DNA of 64,000 bases from Buchnera aphidicola (Mindarus japonicus) (GCF_039393905.1 NZ_CP135030.1:124001-188000), one strand, 5' to 3'; positions 47,052-56,923 are shown, counted from the stretch's first letter. Notes: generated by a model from the sequence alone, not told the origin. Numbers and translations are program-made.

Positions 47052-48182
47052 TTATAGTTCAAAAGAATCTAGATCATCATCTAGTAATTCGGAATTTATT
47101 TGACCAACTAGATAAGAACTAACTTCTGTTTCTTGAGGAGCCATTTGTACATTATCAGAAGATAACCATTGATTAATCCAAGGTATAGGATTTGATCGTT
47201 TTTCAAAAGGTCGTTTCAAGCCTACAGCTTGCATTCTAATATTTGTAATATATTCAATGTATTGACATAAAATTTCTTTATTTAATCCTAACATAGAACC
47301 ATCTGAAAAGAGATAATCAGCCCATTTTTTTTCTTGTTCAGCAGCTTTTAAAAAAATGTTAAAACATTCTTCTTTACATTCATAAGCAATATGAGCCATA
47401 TTTTCATTATTTTTTTTATTTTGTATAATATTAATTATATGTTGAGTACTAGTTAAATGTAGAGATTCATCTCTAGCTATTAAACGAATAATTTTTGCAT
47501 TTCCTTCCATAATTTCTCTTTCAGCAAAAGCAAATGAGCAAGCAAAACTTACATAAAACCTAATAGCTTCTAAAGCATTTACACTCATTAAACATAAATA
47601 TAATTTCTTTTTTAAAGAATTTAAATTAACGTTTTTTTTTTGATTATTAATAGATTGCACGCCCTCTCCTAATAAATGCCAGTAGCTTGTATATTGAATA
47701 AAATCATCATAATAAAAAGAAATATCTTTTGCTCTATTAGATATGGATTGGTTAGTGATAATATCTTCAAATATTATTGAAGGATCATTTGTTATATTTC
47801 GAATTATATGAGTATAAGATCGAGAATGTATAGTTTCAGAAAATGACCAAGTTTCGATCCATGTTTCTAACTCAGGTATTGAAACAACAGGTAAAAAAGC
47901 TATATTAGGGCTTCTTCCTTGGATCGAATCTAGTAAAGTTTGGTATTTTAAATTACTCAAAAAAATATGTTTTTCATGTTTTGGTAAATTATTAAAATCT
48001 ATTCGGTCCTTGGATAAATCTATTTCTTCTGGTCTCCAAAAAAAAGAAAGTTGTTTTTCTATTAATTTTTCAAAAATTATATATTTTTGTTGATCATATC
48101 TAGAAATATTAACTGATTGTCCAAAAAACATTGGTTCTTGTAAAGGATCATTTTTTTTTTTTGAAAAAGTTGTATATGTCAT
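47052..48182 (-). CDS. nrdB: Ribonucleoside-diphosphate reductase 1, beta subunit
   Basis: Supplies the diiron-tyrosyl radical for class Ia ribonucleotide reduction. From ATG 48182 it has 376 residues, equal to E. coli, and starts MTYTTFSKKKNDPLQEPMFFGQ. GGAG lies 7 bases upstream; a longer frame reaching into nrdA lacks family similarity. Iron ligands and the radical site are present (IDLSKDRIDF, FSETIHSRSYTHIIRNI, AREIMEGN-type helix, IARDESLHL). The C-terminal tail ends SELLDDDLDSFEL, the segment that docks on NrdA. Confidence 0.97.
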   Translation of the reverse strand: MTYTTFSKKKNDPLQEPMFFGQSVNISRYDQQKYIIFEKLIEKQLSFFWRPEEIDLSKDRIDFNNLPKHEKHIFLSNLKYQTLLDSIQGRSPNIAFLPVVSIPELETWIETWSFSETIHSRSYTHIIRNITNDPSIIFEDIITNQSISNRAKDISFYYDDFIQYTSYWHLLGEGVQSINNQKKNVNLNSLKKKLYLCLMSVNALEAIRFYVSFACSFAFAEREIMEGNAKIIRLIARDESLHLTSTQHIINIIQNKKNNENMAHIAYECKEECFNIFLKAAEQEKKWADYLFSDGSMLGLNKEILCQYIEYITNIRMQAVGLKRPFEKRSNPIPWINQWLSSDNVQMAPQETEVSSYLVGQINSELLDDDLDSFEL

Positions 48183-48225
48183 ATGGATACTCCATAAAAT
48201 AATTAATATTTTATTAATAATATTT

Positions 48226-50511
48226 TTATAAATTACATGCTCCACTTTCGCAATTTTCTTGTTGAATACAATAAGTGAAATTATTTGTTTTATTTATATT
48301 TCCTTCTCGAGTATTTTGATAATATAAAGTTTTTATTCCTAATTTATAAGCAGTTAATAAATCTTTTAATAACAATTTCATAGGAATTTTTCCATCTGGA
48401 AATTTTGAAGGATCATAGTTAGTATTAGTTGAAATAGATTGATCTACAAATTTCTGCATAATTCCAACTAACTTAAGATATCCAATATTATCAGGTATAT
48501 TCCATAATAATTCATATTTTGATTTTAACTTCTTATATTCTGGAACAACTTGCTTAAGCATTCCATCTTTAGATGCCTTAATACTAATAAATCCTCTAGG
48601 AGGTTCTATGCCATTAGTGGCATTTGATATTTGAGAAGATGTTTCAGAAGGCATAATAGCAGATAATGTAGAGTTTCTTAAACCATATTTTGATATTTTT
48701 TTTCTTAAAAATTCCCAATTTAAGTGTAACGGTTCATTACATATTACATCAATTTCATTTTTATAAGTATCAATTGGAAGTATACCTAACGAATATTTTG
48801 TTTCATTGTATAATGAACAAGTTCCTTTTTCTTTTGCAAGGTCACAAGATGCATTTAATAAATAATATTGAATTGCCTCAAATGTTTGATGTGTTAATTT
48901 ATTAGCGCTTCCATCAGAATATTTAACATTATTCTTTGCTAGATAATAAGCGAAATTGGTAACTCCTACTCCAATGGCTCTTCTTCCTAATGCACCAATT
49001 TTAGCACTAATTATGGGATATTCTTGATAATCTAATAAAGCATCAAGGGCACGTACAATTAAATTAGATAATTCATTTAATTCTTTAATATTTTTAATTT
49101 TTCCTAAATTTAATGCTGATAAAGTGCATAATGCTATTTCTCCATTTTCATCCAAAATATTAGATAATGGTTTAGTAGGTAAAGTTATTTCTAAACATAA
49201 ATTAGATTGTCTAATAGGAGCAATTTTTGGATTGAAGGAGCTATGAGTATTACAATGATCTACGTTTTGTATATAAATTCTTCCTGTAGATGTTCTTTCT
49301 TGCATTAGTAAAGAAAATAAATCTATAGATTTAATTTCTTTTTTTTTAATTTTCTTATCTTTTTCATATTTTGTATATAGTTCTTCAAACTTTTCTTGAT
49401 CAGAAAAAAAACAATCATATAACAAAGGAACGTCAGAAGGGCTAAATAAACTAATTTTTTTTCGAGATAACAGTCTCTGATATAATAGTTTATTGATTTG
49501 TATAGCATAATCGACATGTCTTACTCGATTATCTTCTATTCCTCGATTATTTTTTAAAACTAATAAGTTTTCTACTTCTAAATGCCAAATAGGATAAAAT
49601 AGAGTAGCCGCTCCTCCTCTAACACCTCCTTGAGAGCAAGATTTAACTGCAGTTTGAAAATATTTATAAAAAGGTATACAACCAGTATGAAATGCTTCTC
49701 CACCTCTAATAGGACTACCAACAGCTCGAATTTGACCAACATTAATACCTATTCCAGCCCTTTGAGAAACATATTTTACTATTGAACTGGCTGTTGCATT
49801 AATCGAATCTAAGTTATCGGCACATTCAATTAAAACACATGAACTAAATTGTCTAGTGGGGGTTCTTACGCCTGCCATAATAGGTGTTGGTAACGAAATT
49901 CTAAAAGTGGAAATAGCATCATAAAATTTTTTAATATAATCTAATCTATTTTTTTGAGAATATTTTGAAAACAAACATGCTGAAATAAGAATATATAAAA
50001 ATTGAGGGCTTTCATATATTTCTCCTGTAACTCGATTTTGAACTAAATATTTTCCTTCTAATTGTTTTACTGCTGCATAAGAAAAATTCATATCTCTATT
50101 ATGATTGATAAATGTATTCATAATTTGATATTCTTTTTTAGAAAATTCATTTAATAAATGTTTATCGTATTTTTTTAATACAACATTTTTTTTTACATGT
50201 TGATATAATTTAGGTGGGGTAAATTTTCCATATGCTTTTTTTCGAAGATGGAAAATAGATAATCTAGCAGCCATGTATTGATAATCAGGAACCTCTTTAG
50301 AAATTAGATCTGCTGCTGCTTTAATAATTGTTTCATGAATATGAATTGTTTTAATTCCGTTATAGAATTGAATTCTGGAACGTAATTCCACTTGGGAAAT
50401 TGAAATGTTATGCAATCCTTTTGAAGCCCAATTCAATACTTTATGAATTTTATCTAAATTAAGAACTTCTTTTTGACCATCTCTTTTAGTAACCAACAGA
50501 TTTGAATTCAT
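48226..50511 (-). CDS. nrdA: Ribonucleoside-diphosphate reductase 1, alpha subunit
   Basis: Catalytic subunit reducing ribonucleoside diphosphates. It has 761 residues, equal to E. coli. It has an N-terminal ATP-cone (LLVTKRDGQKEVLNLDKIHKVLNWA), the active-site region FSSCVLIECADNLDSI with the redox Cys, a central block with LCLEITLPTKP and LCTLSALNLG, and the C-terminal redox pair in ENCESGACNL. All key cysteines remain. It is the first gene of nrdA-nrdB-yfaE, preceded by the gyrA terminator hairpin. Confidence 0.98.
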   Translation of the reverse strand: MNSNLLVTKRDGQKEVLNLDKIHKVLNWASKGLHNISISQVELRSRIQFYNGIKTIHIHETIIKAAADLISKEVPDYQYMAARLSIFHLRKKAYGKFTPPKLYQHVKKNVVLKKYDKHLLNEFSKKEYQIMNTFINHNRDMNFSYAAVKQLEGKYLVQNRVTGEIYESPQFLYILISACLFSKYSQKNRLDYIKKFYDAISTFRISLPTPIMAGVRTPTRQFSSCVLIECADNLDSINATASSIVKYVSQRAGIGINVGQIRAVGSPIRGGEAFHTGCIPFYKYFQTAVKSCSQGGVRGGAATLFYPIWHLEVENLLVLKNNRGIEDNRVRHVDYAIQINKLLYQRLLSRKKISLFSPSDVPLLYDCFFSDQEKFEELYTKYEKDKKIKKKEIKSIDLFSLLMQERTSTGRIYIQNVDHCNTHSSFNPKIAPIRQSNLCLEITLPTKPLSNILDENGEIALCTLSALNLGKIKNIKELNELSNLIVRALDALLDYQEYPIISAKIGALGRRAIGVGVTNFAYYLAKNNVKYSDGSANKLTHQTFEAIQYYLLNASCDLAKEKGTCSLYNETKYSLGILPIDTYKNEIDVICNEPLHLNWEFLRKKISKYGLRNSTLSAIMPSETSSQISNATNGIEPPRGFISIKASKDGMLKQVVPEYKKLKSKYELLWNIPDNIGYLKLVGIMQKFVDQSISTNTNYDPSKFPDGKIPMKLLLKDLLTAYKLGIKTLYYQNTREGNINKTNNFTYCIQQENCESGACNL

Positions 50512-50661
50512 ATTAAATATGCCTATTATTAATAGTAATTTATATATTTTTTTTGATAATATGAAATATTTTTTTTAAAATATTAAAATTTTATTGATTT
50601 AATGCTATAAAATGAAAATAACTTTTGATTAAAAATATTTAGTATATACATATAAACGAAA

Positions 50662-50706
50662 AAGTAGCATTACTATATAAATAATAAAAAGATTGTAATG
50701 CTACTT
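50662..50706 (-). terminator. Terminator after gyrA
   Basis: A perfect 12-base inverted repeat AAGTAGCATTAC / GTAATGCTACTT (50662-50673, 50695-50706) lies 20 bases beyond the gyrA stop. On the minus strand the stem is followed by TTT before CG, so a short T tract follows (GCTACTTTTTCG). It separates gyrA from the downstream nrdAB operon. Confidence 0.75.
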
Positions 50707-50725
50707 ATAGATAAATTATTTATTT

Positions 50726-53257
50726 TTAGATTTTATAAAAAGACTCATCAATTCTTTGTAAAGCAACTACCTTTTCCTGTTTGTTTGTTCGAATCAAAAT
50801 TACTCCTTGAGTATTTCTCTTTAGATTACTAATCTCTGAAACTCTAGTTCTAACAAGTGTTCCTGCATTGGTGATCATCATAATTTGATCATTTTCAGAA
50901 ACTTGAATAGCTGCAATCATTGCTCCATTTTTTTTTGTAATTTTTATAGCTATGATACCTTTTGTAGAACGTGATTTTATTGGAAAATCAGAAATTTTGG
51001 TTCTTTTTCCATATCCGTTTTTTGTTACCATAAGAATATTTCCCTTTCCTTTAGGAACAATTAAAGAAACGATGTGATCTTCGTTTTTAATTTTAATTCC
51101 TTTAACGCCTGATGCAGTTCTACCCATTTTACGAACAAATTGTTCAGAAAAATGAACAATTTTTCCAGAAGCAGTAAATAACATAATGTTATCTTTTCCA
51201 TTAGTTAAAGCAGCTCCTATAAGTTCATCCTCTTTTTTTAAGTTTACAGCAATAATTCCTGAGTTTCTAGGTTTGCTAAATTCTTTTAGGGAAGTTTTTT
51301 TTACTATTCCTTTAAGAGTAGCCATAAATACATTAATATTATCTTTATAGTTAGAAACTGGTAAAATTGCAGTTATCCTTTCTTTTGAACTTAAGGGTAA
51401 AATATTTATTATAGGCCTTCCTCGAGCATGTCTGCTAGTTTCAGGAAGTTGATATACTTTCATCCAATATAATATTCCTGTACTAGAAAAACATAAAATT
51501 GTATCGTGTGTATTTGCTATTAACAAAATTTCAATGAAATCTTCCTCTTTAATGCGGGCAGCTAATTTTCCCTTTCCACCTCTTTTTTGTGCTTCATAAT
51601 CGGAAATAGGTTGATATTTTACATATCCAGAATGTGAAAGAGTAACAATTACCTTTTCTTGAGTGATAATATCTTCAATATTTATATTTTTATGATTTTT
51701 ATAAATAATTGTTTTTCTTTTATCATTAAAAGATTCCTGAATATTAATTAACTCTTTTTTTATTATATTAGTTAATTTTTCTGGTTTTTCTAAAATAAGA
51801 TTTATTGATTTTATTTTTTTTGTTAAATTATAATGCTCTTCAAAAATTTTTTTTTGTTCTAAAGAAGTTAATTTCTGCAAACGAAGTTCTAAAACTGCTT
51901 GAATTTGTTTTTCAGTAAAAAAAACTTTTGAATTTTTAATTTCATTATTTTTTTTAGTTAGTTTGAATGCTTTTTTTAATTTTTGATGAAGATTATCTTT
52001 TTTAGATAATAAGAATTCTTTTGAAATTAATAGTTTTTTTGCTTCTATTGGTGTTTTTACGCTTTTAATTAATTTAATTATTTCATTAATATTAATTAGT
52101 GCTAAATTTAATCCTTCTAAAATATGAGTTCTTTTTTGATATTTTTTTAATTTAAATAAACATTTTTTTGTAACTATTTTTTTTCTATGGAGAATAAATT
52201 GTTTTAAAATTTCTTTTAAATTCATTGTTTTCGGTTGCCCGTCGCATAGTGCAACCATATTAATTCCAAAAGAAATTTGCAAAGATGTCAAAATATATAA
52301 TTGATTTAGAATAATTTCTATAATTGAATCTTTTTTAGTCTCAATAACAATTCTCATTCCATCTTTGTCTGATTCATCTCTTAAGGCAACGATTCCCTCT
52401 ATTTTCTTTTCTTTTACTAATTCTGATATTTTTTCAATTAACTTTGCTTTGTTAACTTGATAAGGTAATTCATAAATAATAATAGATTTTTTTTTTAATT
52501 TTTCGTTAATTTCAATTTTACTCTGAGCACGAATAAAAATTTTTCCCTTTCCAGTTTCATACGCTTCTTTTATACCCGAAGAACCATTTATAACACCTGC
52601 TGTAGGAAAGTCAGGTCCAGGTATGTATTCCATTAAAGTGCTTACATCAATATTCTTATTTTTAAGATAGGCTAAACAACCGTTAATAACTTCTTTTAAA
52701 TTATGTGGAGGAATATTAGTAGCCATTCCTACAGCGATCCCAGATGTTCCGTTAATTAACAAGTTTGGTATTTTAGTGGGTAAAATTTCCGGGACAACTT
52801 CTGTTCCATCGTAATTGGGAATAAATTTAACAGTATTTTGATCTAAGTCGCTTAAAAGTTCATGAGCAATTTTTGACATTCTAACTTCAGTATAACGCAT
52901 GGCAGCAGCAGTATCACCATCGATTGAACCAAAATTTCCTTGTCCATCAACTAACATATATCTTAAAGAAAATGGTTGTGCCATTCGGACTAAAGCATCA
53001 TAAACAGAAGAATCTCCATGAGGATGATATTTTCCTATTACATCTCCAACAATTCTAGCTGATTTTTTATAGCCTTTATTCCAGTCGTTATTTAAAACTT
53101 TCATAGCAAATAATATTCTTCTATGAACTGGTTTTAGCCCGTCTCTAACATCAGGTAGAGCTCGTCCAATTATTACAGACATTGCATAATCTAAATATGA
53201 TTGTTTTAGTTCTTGTTCAATATCGACCTGTTTAATTTCTTTAGCAAGGTCTTTCAT
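50726..53257 (-). CDS. gyrA: DNA gyrase subunit A
   Basis: Breakage-reunion subunit of gyrase, which introduces negative supercoils. It has 843 residues (E. coli 875). The catalytic Tyr lies in DTAAAMRYTEVRM near residue 122, after the quinolone-region block GDSSVYDALVRMAQPFSLRYMLVDGQGNFGSIDGD. The C-terminal beta-pinwheel has its GyrA box as AQKRGGKGK, supporting DNA wrapping. The acidic tail that extends the E. coli protein is shortened. It is monocistronic with a candidate promoter and a strong terminator. Confidence 0.98.
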   Translation of the reverse strand: MKDLAKEIKQVDIEQELKQSYLDYAMSVIIGRALPDVRDGLKPVHRRILFAMKVLNNDWNKGYKKSARIVGDVIGKYHPHGDSSVYDALVRMAQPFSLRYMLVDGQGNFGSIDGDTAAAMRYTEVRMSKIAHELLSDLDQNTVKFIPNYDGTEVVPEILPTKIPNLLINGTSGIAVGMATNIPPHNLKEVINGCLAYLKNKNIDVSTLMEYIPGPDFPTAGVINGSSGIKEAYETGKGKIFIRAQSKIEINEKLKKKSIIIYELPYQVNKAKLIEKISELVKEKKIEGIVALRDESDKDGMRIVIETKKDSIIEIILNQLYILTSLQISFGINMVALCDGQPKTMNLKEILKQFILHRKKIVTKKCLFKLKKYQKRTHILEGLNLALININEIIKLIKSVKTPIEAKKLLISKEFLLSKKDNLHQKLKKAFKLTKKNNEIKNSKVFFTEKQIQAVLELRLQKLTSLEQKKIFEEHYNLTKKIKSINLILEKPEKLTNIIKKELINIQESFNDKRKTIIYKNHKNINIEDIITQEKVIVTLSHSGYVKYQPISDYEAQKRGGKGKLAARIKEEDFIEILLIANTHDTILCFSSTGILYWMKVYQLPETSRHARGRPIINILPLSSKERITAILPVSNYKDNINVFMATLKGIVKKTSLKEFSKPRNSGIIAVNLKKEDELIGAALTNGKDNIMLFTASGKIVHFSEQFVRKMGRTASGVKGIKIKNEDHIVSLIVPKGKGNILMVTKNGYGKRTKISDFPIKSRSTKGIIAIKITKKNGAMIAAIQVSENDQIMMITNAGTLVRTRVSEISNLKRNTQGVILIRTNKQEKVVALQRIDESFYKI

Positions 53258-53304
53258 AAATTTTTTTTCTCTTTATATTTTATTCCTTGTTTTGAAAGTA
53301 TAAA

Positions 53305-53333
53305 ATTATACCATAATGCAATTGTTCGGTGAA
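53305..53333 (-). promoter_or_regulatory. Candidate sigma-70 promoter of gyrA
   Basis: On the minus strand TTCACC, a 17-base spacer and TATAAT lie about 48 bases before the gyrA ATG. The -10 is perfect, the -35 matches four of six bases, and the spacing is optimal. The transcript leader would be about 40 bases. Confidence 0.5.
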
Positions 53334-53543
53334 TCTAAAGAAAACTATTCTTTTTATAAAAGTTAATAGTTATTTATTAATTTTTAAAGATTAATGCTTT
53401 TTATTTTTCTAAAAAAATATTTTTTTAAAAAAATAAATTTTTTTGTTAAAAACAATTAACATTATAAGTATATGTGATACTGTTTATTAATTTTTAATTT
53501 TAGTTTTATTTACATTATCAATACTAAATAGAGAACTAATTTT

Positions 53544-54329
53544 ATGCAAAAAGAAGAAAAAATATTAATTGAAAATTTGTTTAAAAAAATAAAAAAAGTA
53601 GAAAGTCAATCTAGTCAAAAAGATTTATCAGCCGAAAAGTTGATAAAAAATATGTTAGAAAAACAGCCGAATTCTATTTATTACCTAACACAAATAGTTT
53701 TAATACAGGAATTAGCTATTGAAAAAATGAATCAAAAAATACAATTATTAAATGATAAACTTCAAAAGAAAGAAAAAGAAAATAACTATAATTCTAAAAG
53801 TTTTTTGTTTGGATGTTTTGATTTTTTAAAAAATAAAAAAGATAATTTCAAGAAAAAAAATGAAAATTTTTTATCGGATACTGTAGATAAACAAAAAAAA
53901 TTTTCTGCAATAGAGAAAGAGAAAAAAGATTTTTCTCAATCTACAAAAAATATAGGTACAAATAGTTTCCTTGCAAATGCCTTGCAAACAGCAGTTGGTG
54001 TTGCTAGTGGAATTGTAATAGGAAATGTTTTAACTAATTTATTTCAACACGAAACAATAAAAGATGAAACAATTAATGATATTAATGTTTCAGAATCAGT
54101 ATTAGGTCCAGATGTCTCTAGTAATTATATCAATAATAGTAGTGAGGAAAAAAATCAAGATTATTATGATGTGAATCAAAATTATGATAACTCTGAAGAA
54201 GAATTTTTAGATAACGATGATGAAAAAGATAGAAGAAATAGTCATGATGTTGAAAAACATAAAGACTATGGTTATGAAGAAAATAGTTATGAAAACGATG
54301 ATTATGAAGATGATGATAATTTTATTTAA
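53544..54329 (+). CDS. DUF2076-like protein with acidic C-terminal tail
   Basis: Function unknown. The first 80 residues (LIENLFKKIKKVESQSSQKD, SAEKLIKNMLEKQPNSIYYLTQIVLIQELAIEKMNQKI) resemble DUF2076 proteins, which begin with such a helical coiled-coil-prone region. A central Gly/Ala segment near residues 140-170 (FLANALQTAVGVASGIVIGNVL) matches the hydrophobic part of that family and could be membrane-associated. The last 75 residues are low complexity, rich in Asp, Glu, Asn and Tyr (DYYDVNQNYDNSEEE, YEDDDNF). It occupies the position of a Buchnera hypothetical gene after gyrA. No signal peptide is visible. Confidence 0.7.
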   Translation: MQKEEKILIENLFKKIKKVESQSSQKDLSAEKLIKNMLEKQPNSIYYLTQIVLIQELAIEKMNQKIQLLNDKLQKKEKENNYNSKSFLFGCFDFLKNKKDNFKKKNENFLSDTVDKQKKFSAIEKEKKDFSQSTKNIGTNSFLANALQTAVGVASGIVIGNVLTNLFQHETIKDETINDINVSESVLGPDVSSNYINNSSEEKNQDYYDVNQNYDNSEEEFLDNDDEKDRRNSHDVEKHKDYGYEENSYENDDYEDDDNFI

Positions 54330-54364
54330 TAATAAGATATTGATCTAAATTCTCTTTAAAGAAC

Positions 54365-54412
54365 TTCAGAATACACTTTTTTTAAATTGTTATTAATATA
54401 GTGTATTCTGAA
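54365..54412. terminator. Bidirectional terminator between the DUF2076-like gene and ahpC
   Basis: A perfect 13-base inverted repeat TTCAGAATACACT / AGTGTATTCTGAA (54365-54377, 54400-54412) with a 22-base loop lies between two converging genes. A T run follows the first arm. It probably ends transcription from both sides. Confidence 0.75.
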
Positions 54413-54477
54413 TTAGTAATAAATTAAAATTTTTTTTGATTTATCTCAATAAGAATAATTTTAATTATTTAATTAAA

Positions 54478-55080
54478 TTATAAATCTTCTAAATGGTTTT
54501 GAAAGTAATTTCGAACACCGTCAGGAGAAGGTGTCATTGCAGATTTTCCTTTTTTCCAATTAGCAGGACATACTTCCCCGTTTATTTCGTGAAATTGTAA
54601 GGCATCTATAGTTCTAATCATTTCTTTTACATTTCTTCCTAGAGGAAGATCGTTAACAACTTGATGTCGTACACAAAACTTTTTATCGATTAAAAAAGAT
54701 GCTCTTAATGCTACTCCAAGAGTAGGATGTACTATTCCATAAGATTTTTGTATTTCTTGTTTTACATCTGAAACCATAATGAATTTTATATTACCAATTC
54801 CACCTTCATTAACAGGAGTTTTTCTCCATGCATTATGTACAAAAACAGAATCTATTGAAACACCAATTAATTCGACTTTTCTTTTTTTAAAAGAGTCATA
54901 TAGATTGTTAAATGCAATAATTTCAGAAGGACATACAAAAGTAAAATCCATAGGCCAAAAAAACAATACTGTTATTTTACCAGAAACGTAATTTTGAAAA
55001 TTAAAATTTTCAATTATTTCATCATTTTTTAAAATTGCTGGAGCAATAAAATTCGGTGCTGGTAAGCTTACTAAAACCAT
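54478..55080 (-). CDS. ahpC: 2-Cys peroxiredoxin (AhpC/TsaA type)
   Basis: Reduces hydrogen peroxide and organic peroxides through a peroxidatic and a resolving Cys. It has 200 residues. The peroxidatic site is PMDFTFVCPSEI near residue 50 and the resolving site is NGEVCPANWKKG near residue 168. It resembles the thioredoxin-dependent typical 2-Cys type more than enterobacterial AhpC, and no ahpF lies nearby, so thioredoxin is the likely reductant. AGGAG lies before the ATG. With sodA, it forms the oxidative defence seen in the window. Confidence 0.92.
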   Translation of the reverse strand: MVLVSLPAPNFIAPAILKNDEIIENFNFQNYVSGKITVLFFWPMDFTFVCPSEIIAFNNLYDSFKKRKVELIGVSIDSVFVHNAWRKTPVNEGGIGNIKFIMVSDVKQEIQKSYGIVHPTLGVALRASFLIDKKFCVRHQVVNDLPLGRNVKEMIRTIDALQFHEINGEVCPANWKKGKSAMTPSPDGVRNYFQNHLEDL

Positions 55081-55325
55081 TCATTTCTCCTAAATTTGGT
55101 ATAAAATTATTTAATGATTTTAAATAGTTTAAAATATAATTAATAATTATTAATTCAGTATTATTTAAAGTAATTAATTACAAAAAATTAATTTGATCGA
55201 ATAAAAATTATTATTACTAATAATAATTATTATTATATAATAGAAGCTATAATGTTTCATAAACAAAATTTTTTTTAGTATGAAATAGATAACTTATAAT
55301 TGCAAGATATATATTAGGAAAGAAA

Positions 55326-56008
55326 ATGAAAAAAAATAAAAAAATTGTTTGGAAAGACTTTTTACATCAAGAAAAAAAAAAGAATATTTTATAAAATTAA
55401 TGCAGTTTATTTCTAAAGAAAGAGAAAAAAAAAATATCTTTCCTAAAAAAAAAGAAGTATTCAAATCGTTTTTTTTAACATCCTTTAAAAAATTAAAAGT
55501 AGTTATTTTAGGGCAAGATCCATATCATAATAAAAATCAAGCAGATGGGCTTGCTTTTTCTGTTCCTCAAGGTAGTAAAATCCCTCCTTCTTTAAGAAAT
55601 ATATTAAAAGAATTATCTTTTGATTTAAAAAAAGTATTTTTTACTAAAAATAATGGTTCTTTAGATCATTGGGCTAAACAAGGAGTGTTATTGTTAAACA
55701 CAATTTTAACTGTAGAAGAAAATAAACCTAGTTCTCATAAAGGAATAGGATGGGAAAAATTTACTGATTTAGTAATTTCAATTATTAGTAAGTATAAAAA
55801 AGAAGTAATTTTTTTACTTTGGGGCGCGTATGCACAAAAAAAAATTTCTCGAATTAATCTACGAAAACATTATGTATTGTGTGCTTCACATCCTTCTCCT
55901 TTTTCTGCAAATAAAGGATTTTTTGGTTGTAAACATTTTTCGAAAACTAATAAGATATTAGTTTCTATAGGAGAAAAACCTATTGATTGGTGTATTCTCC
56001 CATCTTAA
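55326..56008 (+). CDS. ung: Uracil-DNA glycosylase, frameshifted in a 10-A tract
   Basis: Removes uracil from DNA. The natural start is ATG 55326, with AGGA upstream, opening MKKNKKIVWKDFLHQEKKK, which aligns with E. coli TWHDVLAEEK. This frame stops shortly after an uninterrupted 10-A run (55372-55381). The remainder continues in another frame as EYFIKLMQFISKEREKK and holds the catalytic ILGQDPYHNKNQADGLAFS, LLLNTILTV and ASHPSPFSANKGFFGCKHF. One added A restores a continuous 227-residue protein. A TTG at 55349 is in frame with the main part but gives an unrelated N terminus (MERLFTSR). The active-site motifs are intact. Confidence 0.88.
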
Positions 56009-56063
56009 TGCTTAAATCAAATATTTAATTAAATTAATTAATAAGTTAAATTTTTAATTATTA

Positions 56064-56600
56064 TTAATTTTTTGAAACTTCAACTAACGGTTTTCTCAAT
56101 TTTTTTCCGTTTAAGGTATAACCTTTTTTAATGATAGAAGTTATAAACCCATCTTTTTTTGATTCGCTTTTTTTTTCGGAGATTTTAGCATGAAAATTAG
56201 GATCAAATTTTTGATCAAGTTTTCCTTCTTCTTTAATTCCAAATTTATTTATTGTTTTTAAAAAAGATTTTAAAGTTATGACAATTCCTTCAGTGATATT
56301 TTTATTATTTAACAAATTTAAATCATTTAATATTTTTTCTACTTTATCTATGACTGGAAGTAATTTAAGAGAAAATTCTTTTTTTATTTCTGATTGAATA
56401 ACATTTATTTCTTTTTTAGAATTTTTTTTAAAGTTTTCTATTTCAGCTTGCTTGCGTAATTGAATATCAATGTTTTTTTTCTGTATTTCTAATATTTTTT
56501 TTTTAAAATTATCAATAATTTCTTTTTTTATTTTTTTATTTTCTTTAATTAAGTTATTAATATCTTCAATATTAAAATTATTTTTATTTAAGGTTTTCAT
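56064..56600 (-). CDS. grpE: Nucleotide exchange factor GrpE
   Basis: Releases ADP from DnaK. It has 178 residues (E. coli 197). The first ~110 residues form a Lys-rich helix region with dimerising coiled-coil character, and the C-terminal head contains LDQKFDPNFHAKISE and ITSIIKKGYTLNGKKLRKPLVEVSK, the conserved GrpE ending. The sequence is heavily drifted in the helix. No sigma-32-like promoter (CCCCAT block) is seen upstream, unlike dnaK. Buchnera strains can carry two grpE copies, so this one may be the more diverged. Confidence 0.93.
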   Translation of the reverse strand: MKTLNKNNFNIEDINNLIKENKKIKKEIIDNFKKKILEIQKKNIDIQLRKQAEIENFKKNSKKEINVIQSEIKKEFSLKLLPVIDKVEKILNDLNLLNNKNITEGIVITLKSFLKTINKFGIKEEGKLDQKFDPNFHAKISEKKSESKKDGFITSIIKKGYTLNGKKLRKPLVEVSKN

Positions 56601-56923
56601 TTTTTTTATCTTTAATCTTTTAGTTTTTTAGCATTTTTTTTATATAATAAATATATAGTTTTTTATTTTATAAAAAAATTCTTGAAAATAAAATTTAAAA
56701 AAAATTAAATGATGTTTTAAATTTATTACAGATAAAAATTATTTTTTTTAAATTGAGTATTTTTTTAAAATTTTTAACTTTCAATTAAATGATTAACGTT
56801 TTTTTAGCAGTAAGATATTTTTTAAACAATCAATTAATTAATTTTTTATTTATTTTTTTTATTGATCAAGAAAATACTTTCATTATTTTTTTTAGAAAAA
56901 AAATTTTTAATAAAATTTTTTTT
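56601..56923. other. Intergenic region between grpE and ssrA
   Basis: About 320 bases, extremely T/A rich, with no supported gene on either strand. In E. coli nadK, recN, bamE and smpB lie between grpE and ssrA; none is here. A short open frame that runs into 57001 is only the complement of tmRNA. Confidence 0.6.

Noticed and set aside
48183..48245. A 21-residue N-terminal extension of NrdB overlapping nrdA
   Set aside because: ATG 48182 with GGAG upstream yields the family N terminus; the extension has no counterpart.
55349..56008. ung as an intact gene starting from TTG 55349
   Set aside because: The resulting N terminus (MERLFTSRKKK) does not match the family, whereas the other frame upstream gives the conserved KIVWKDFL; a poly(A) frameshift explains both.
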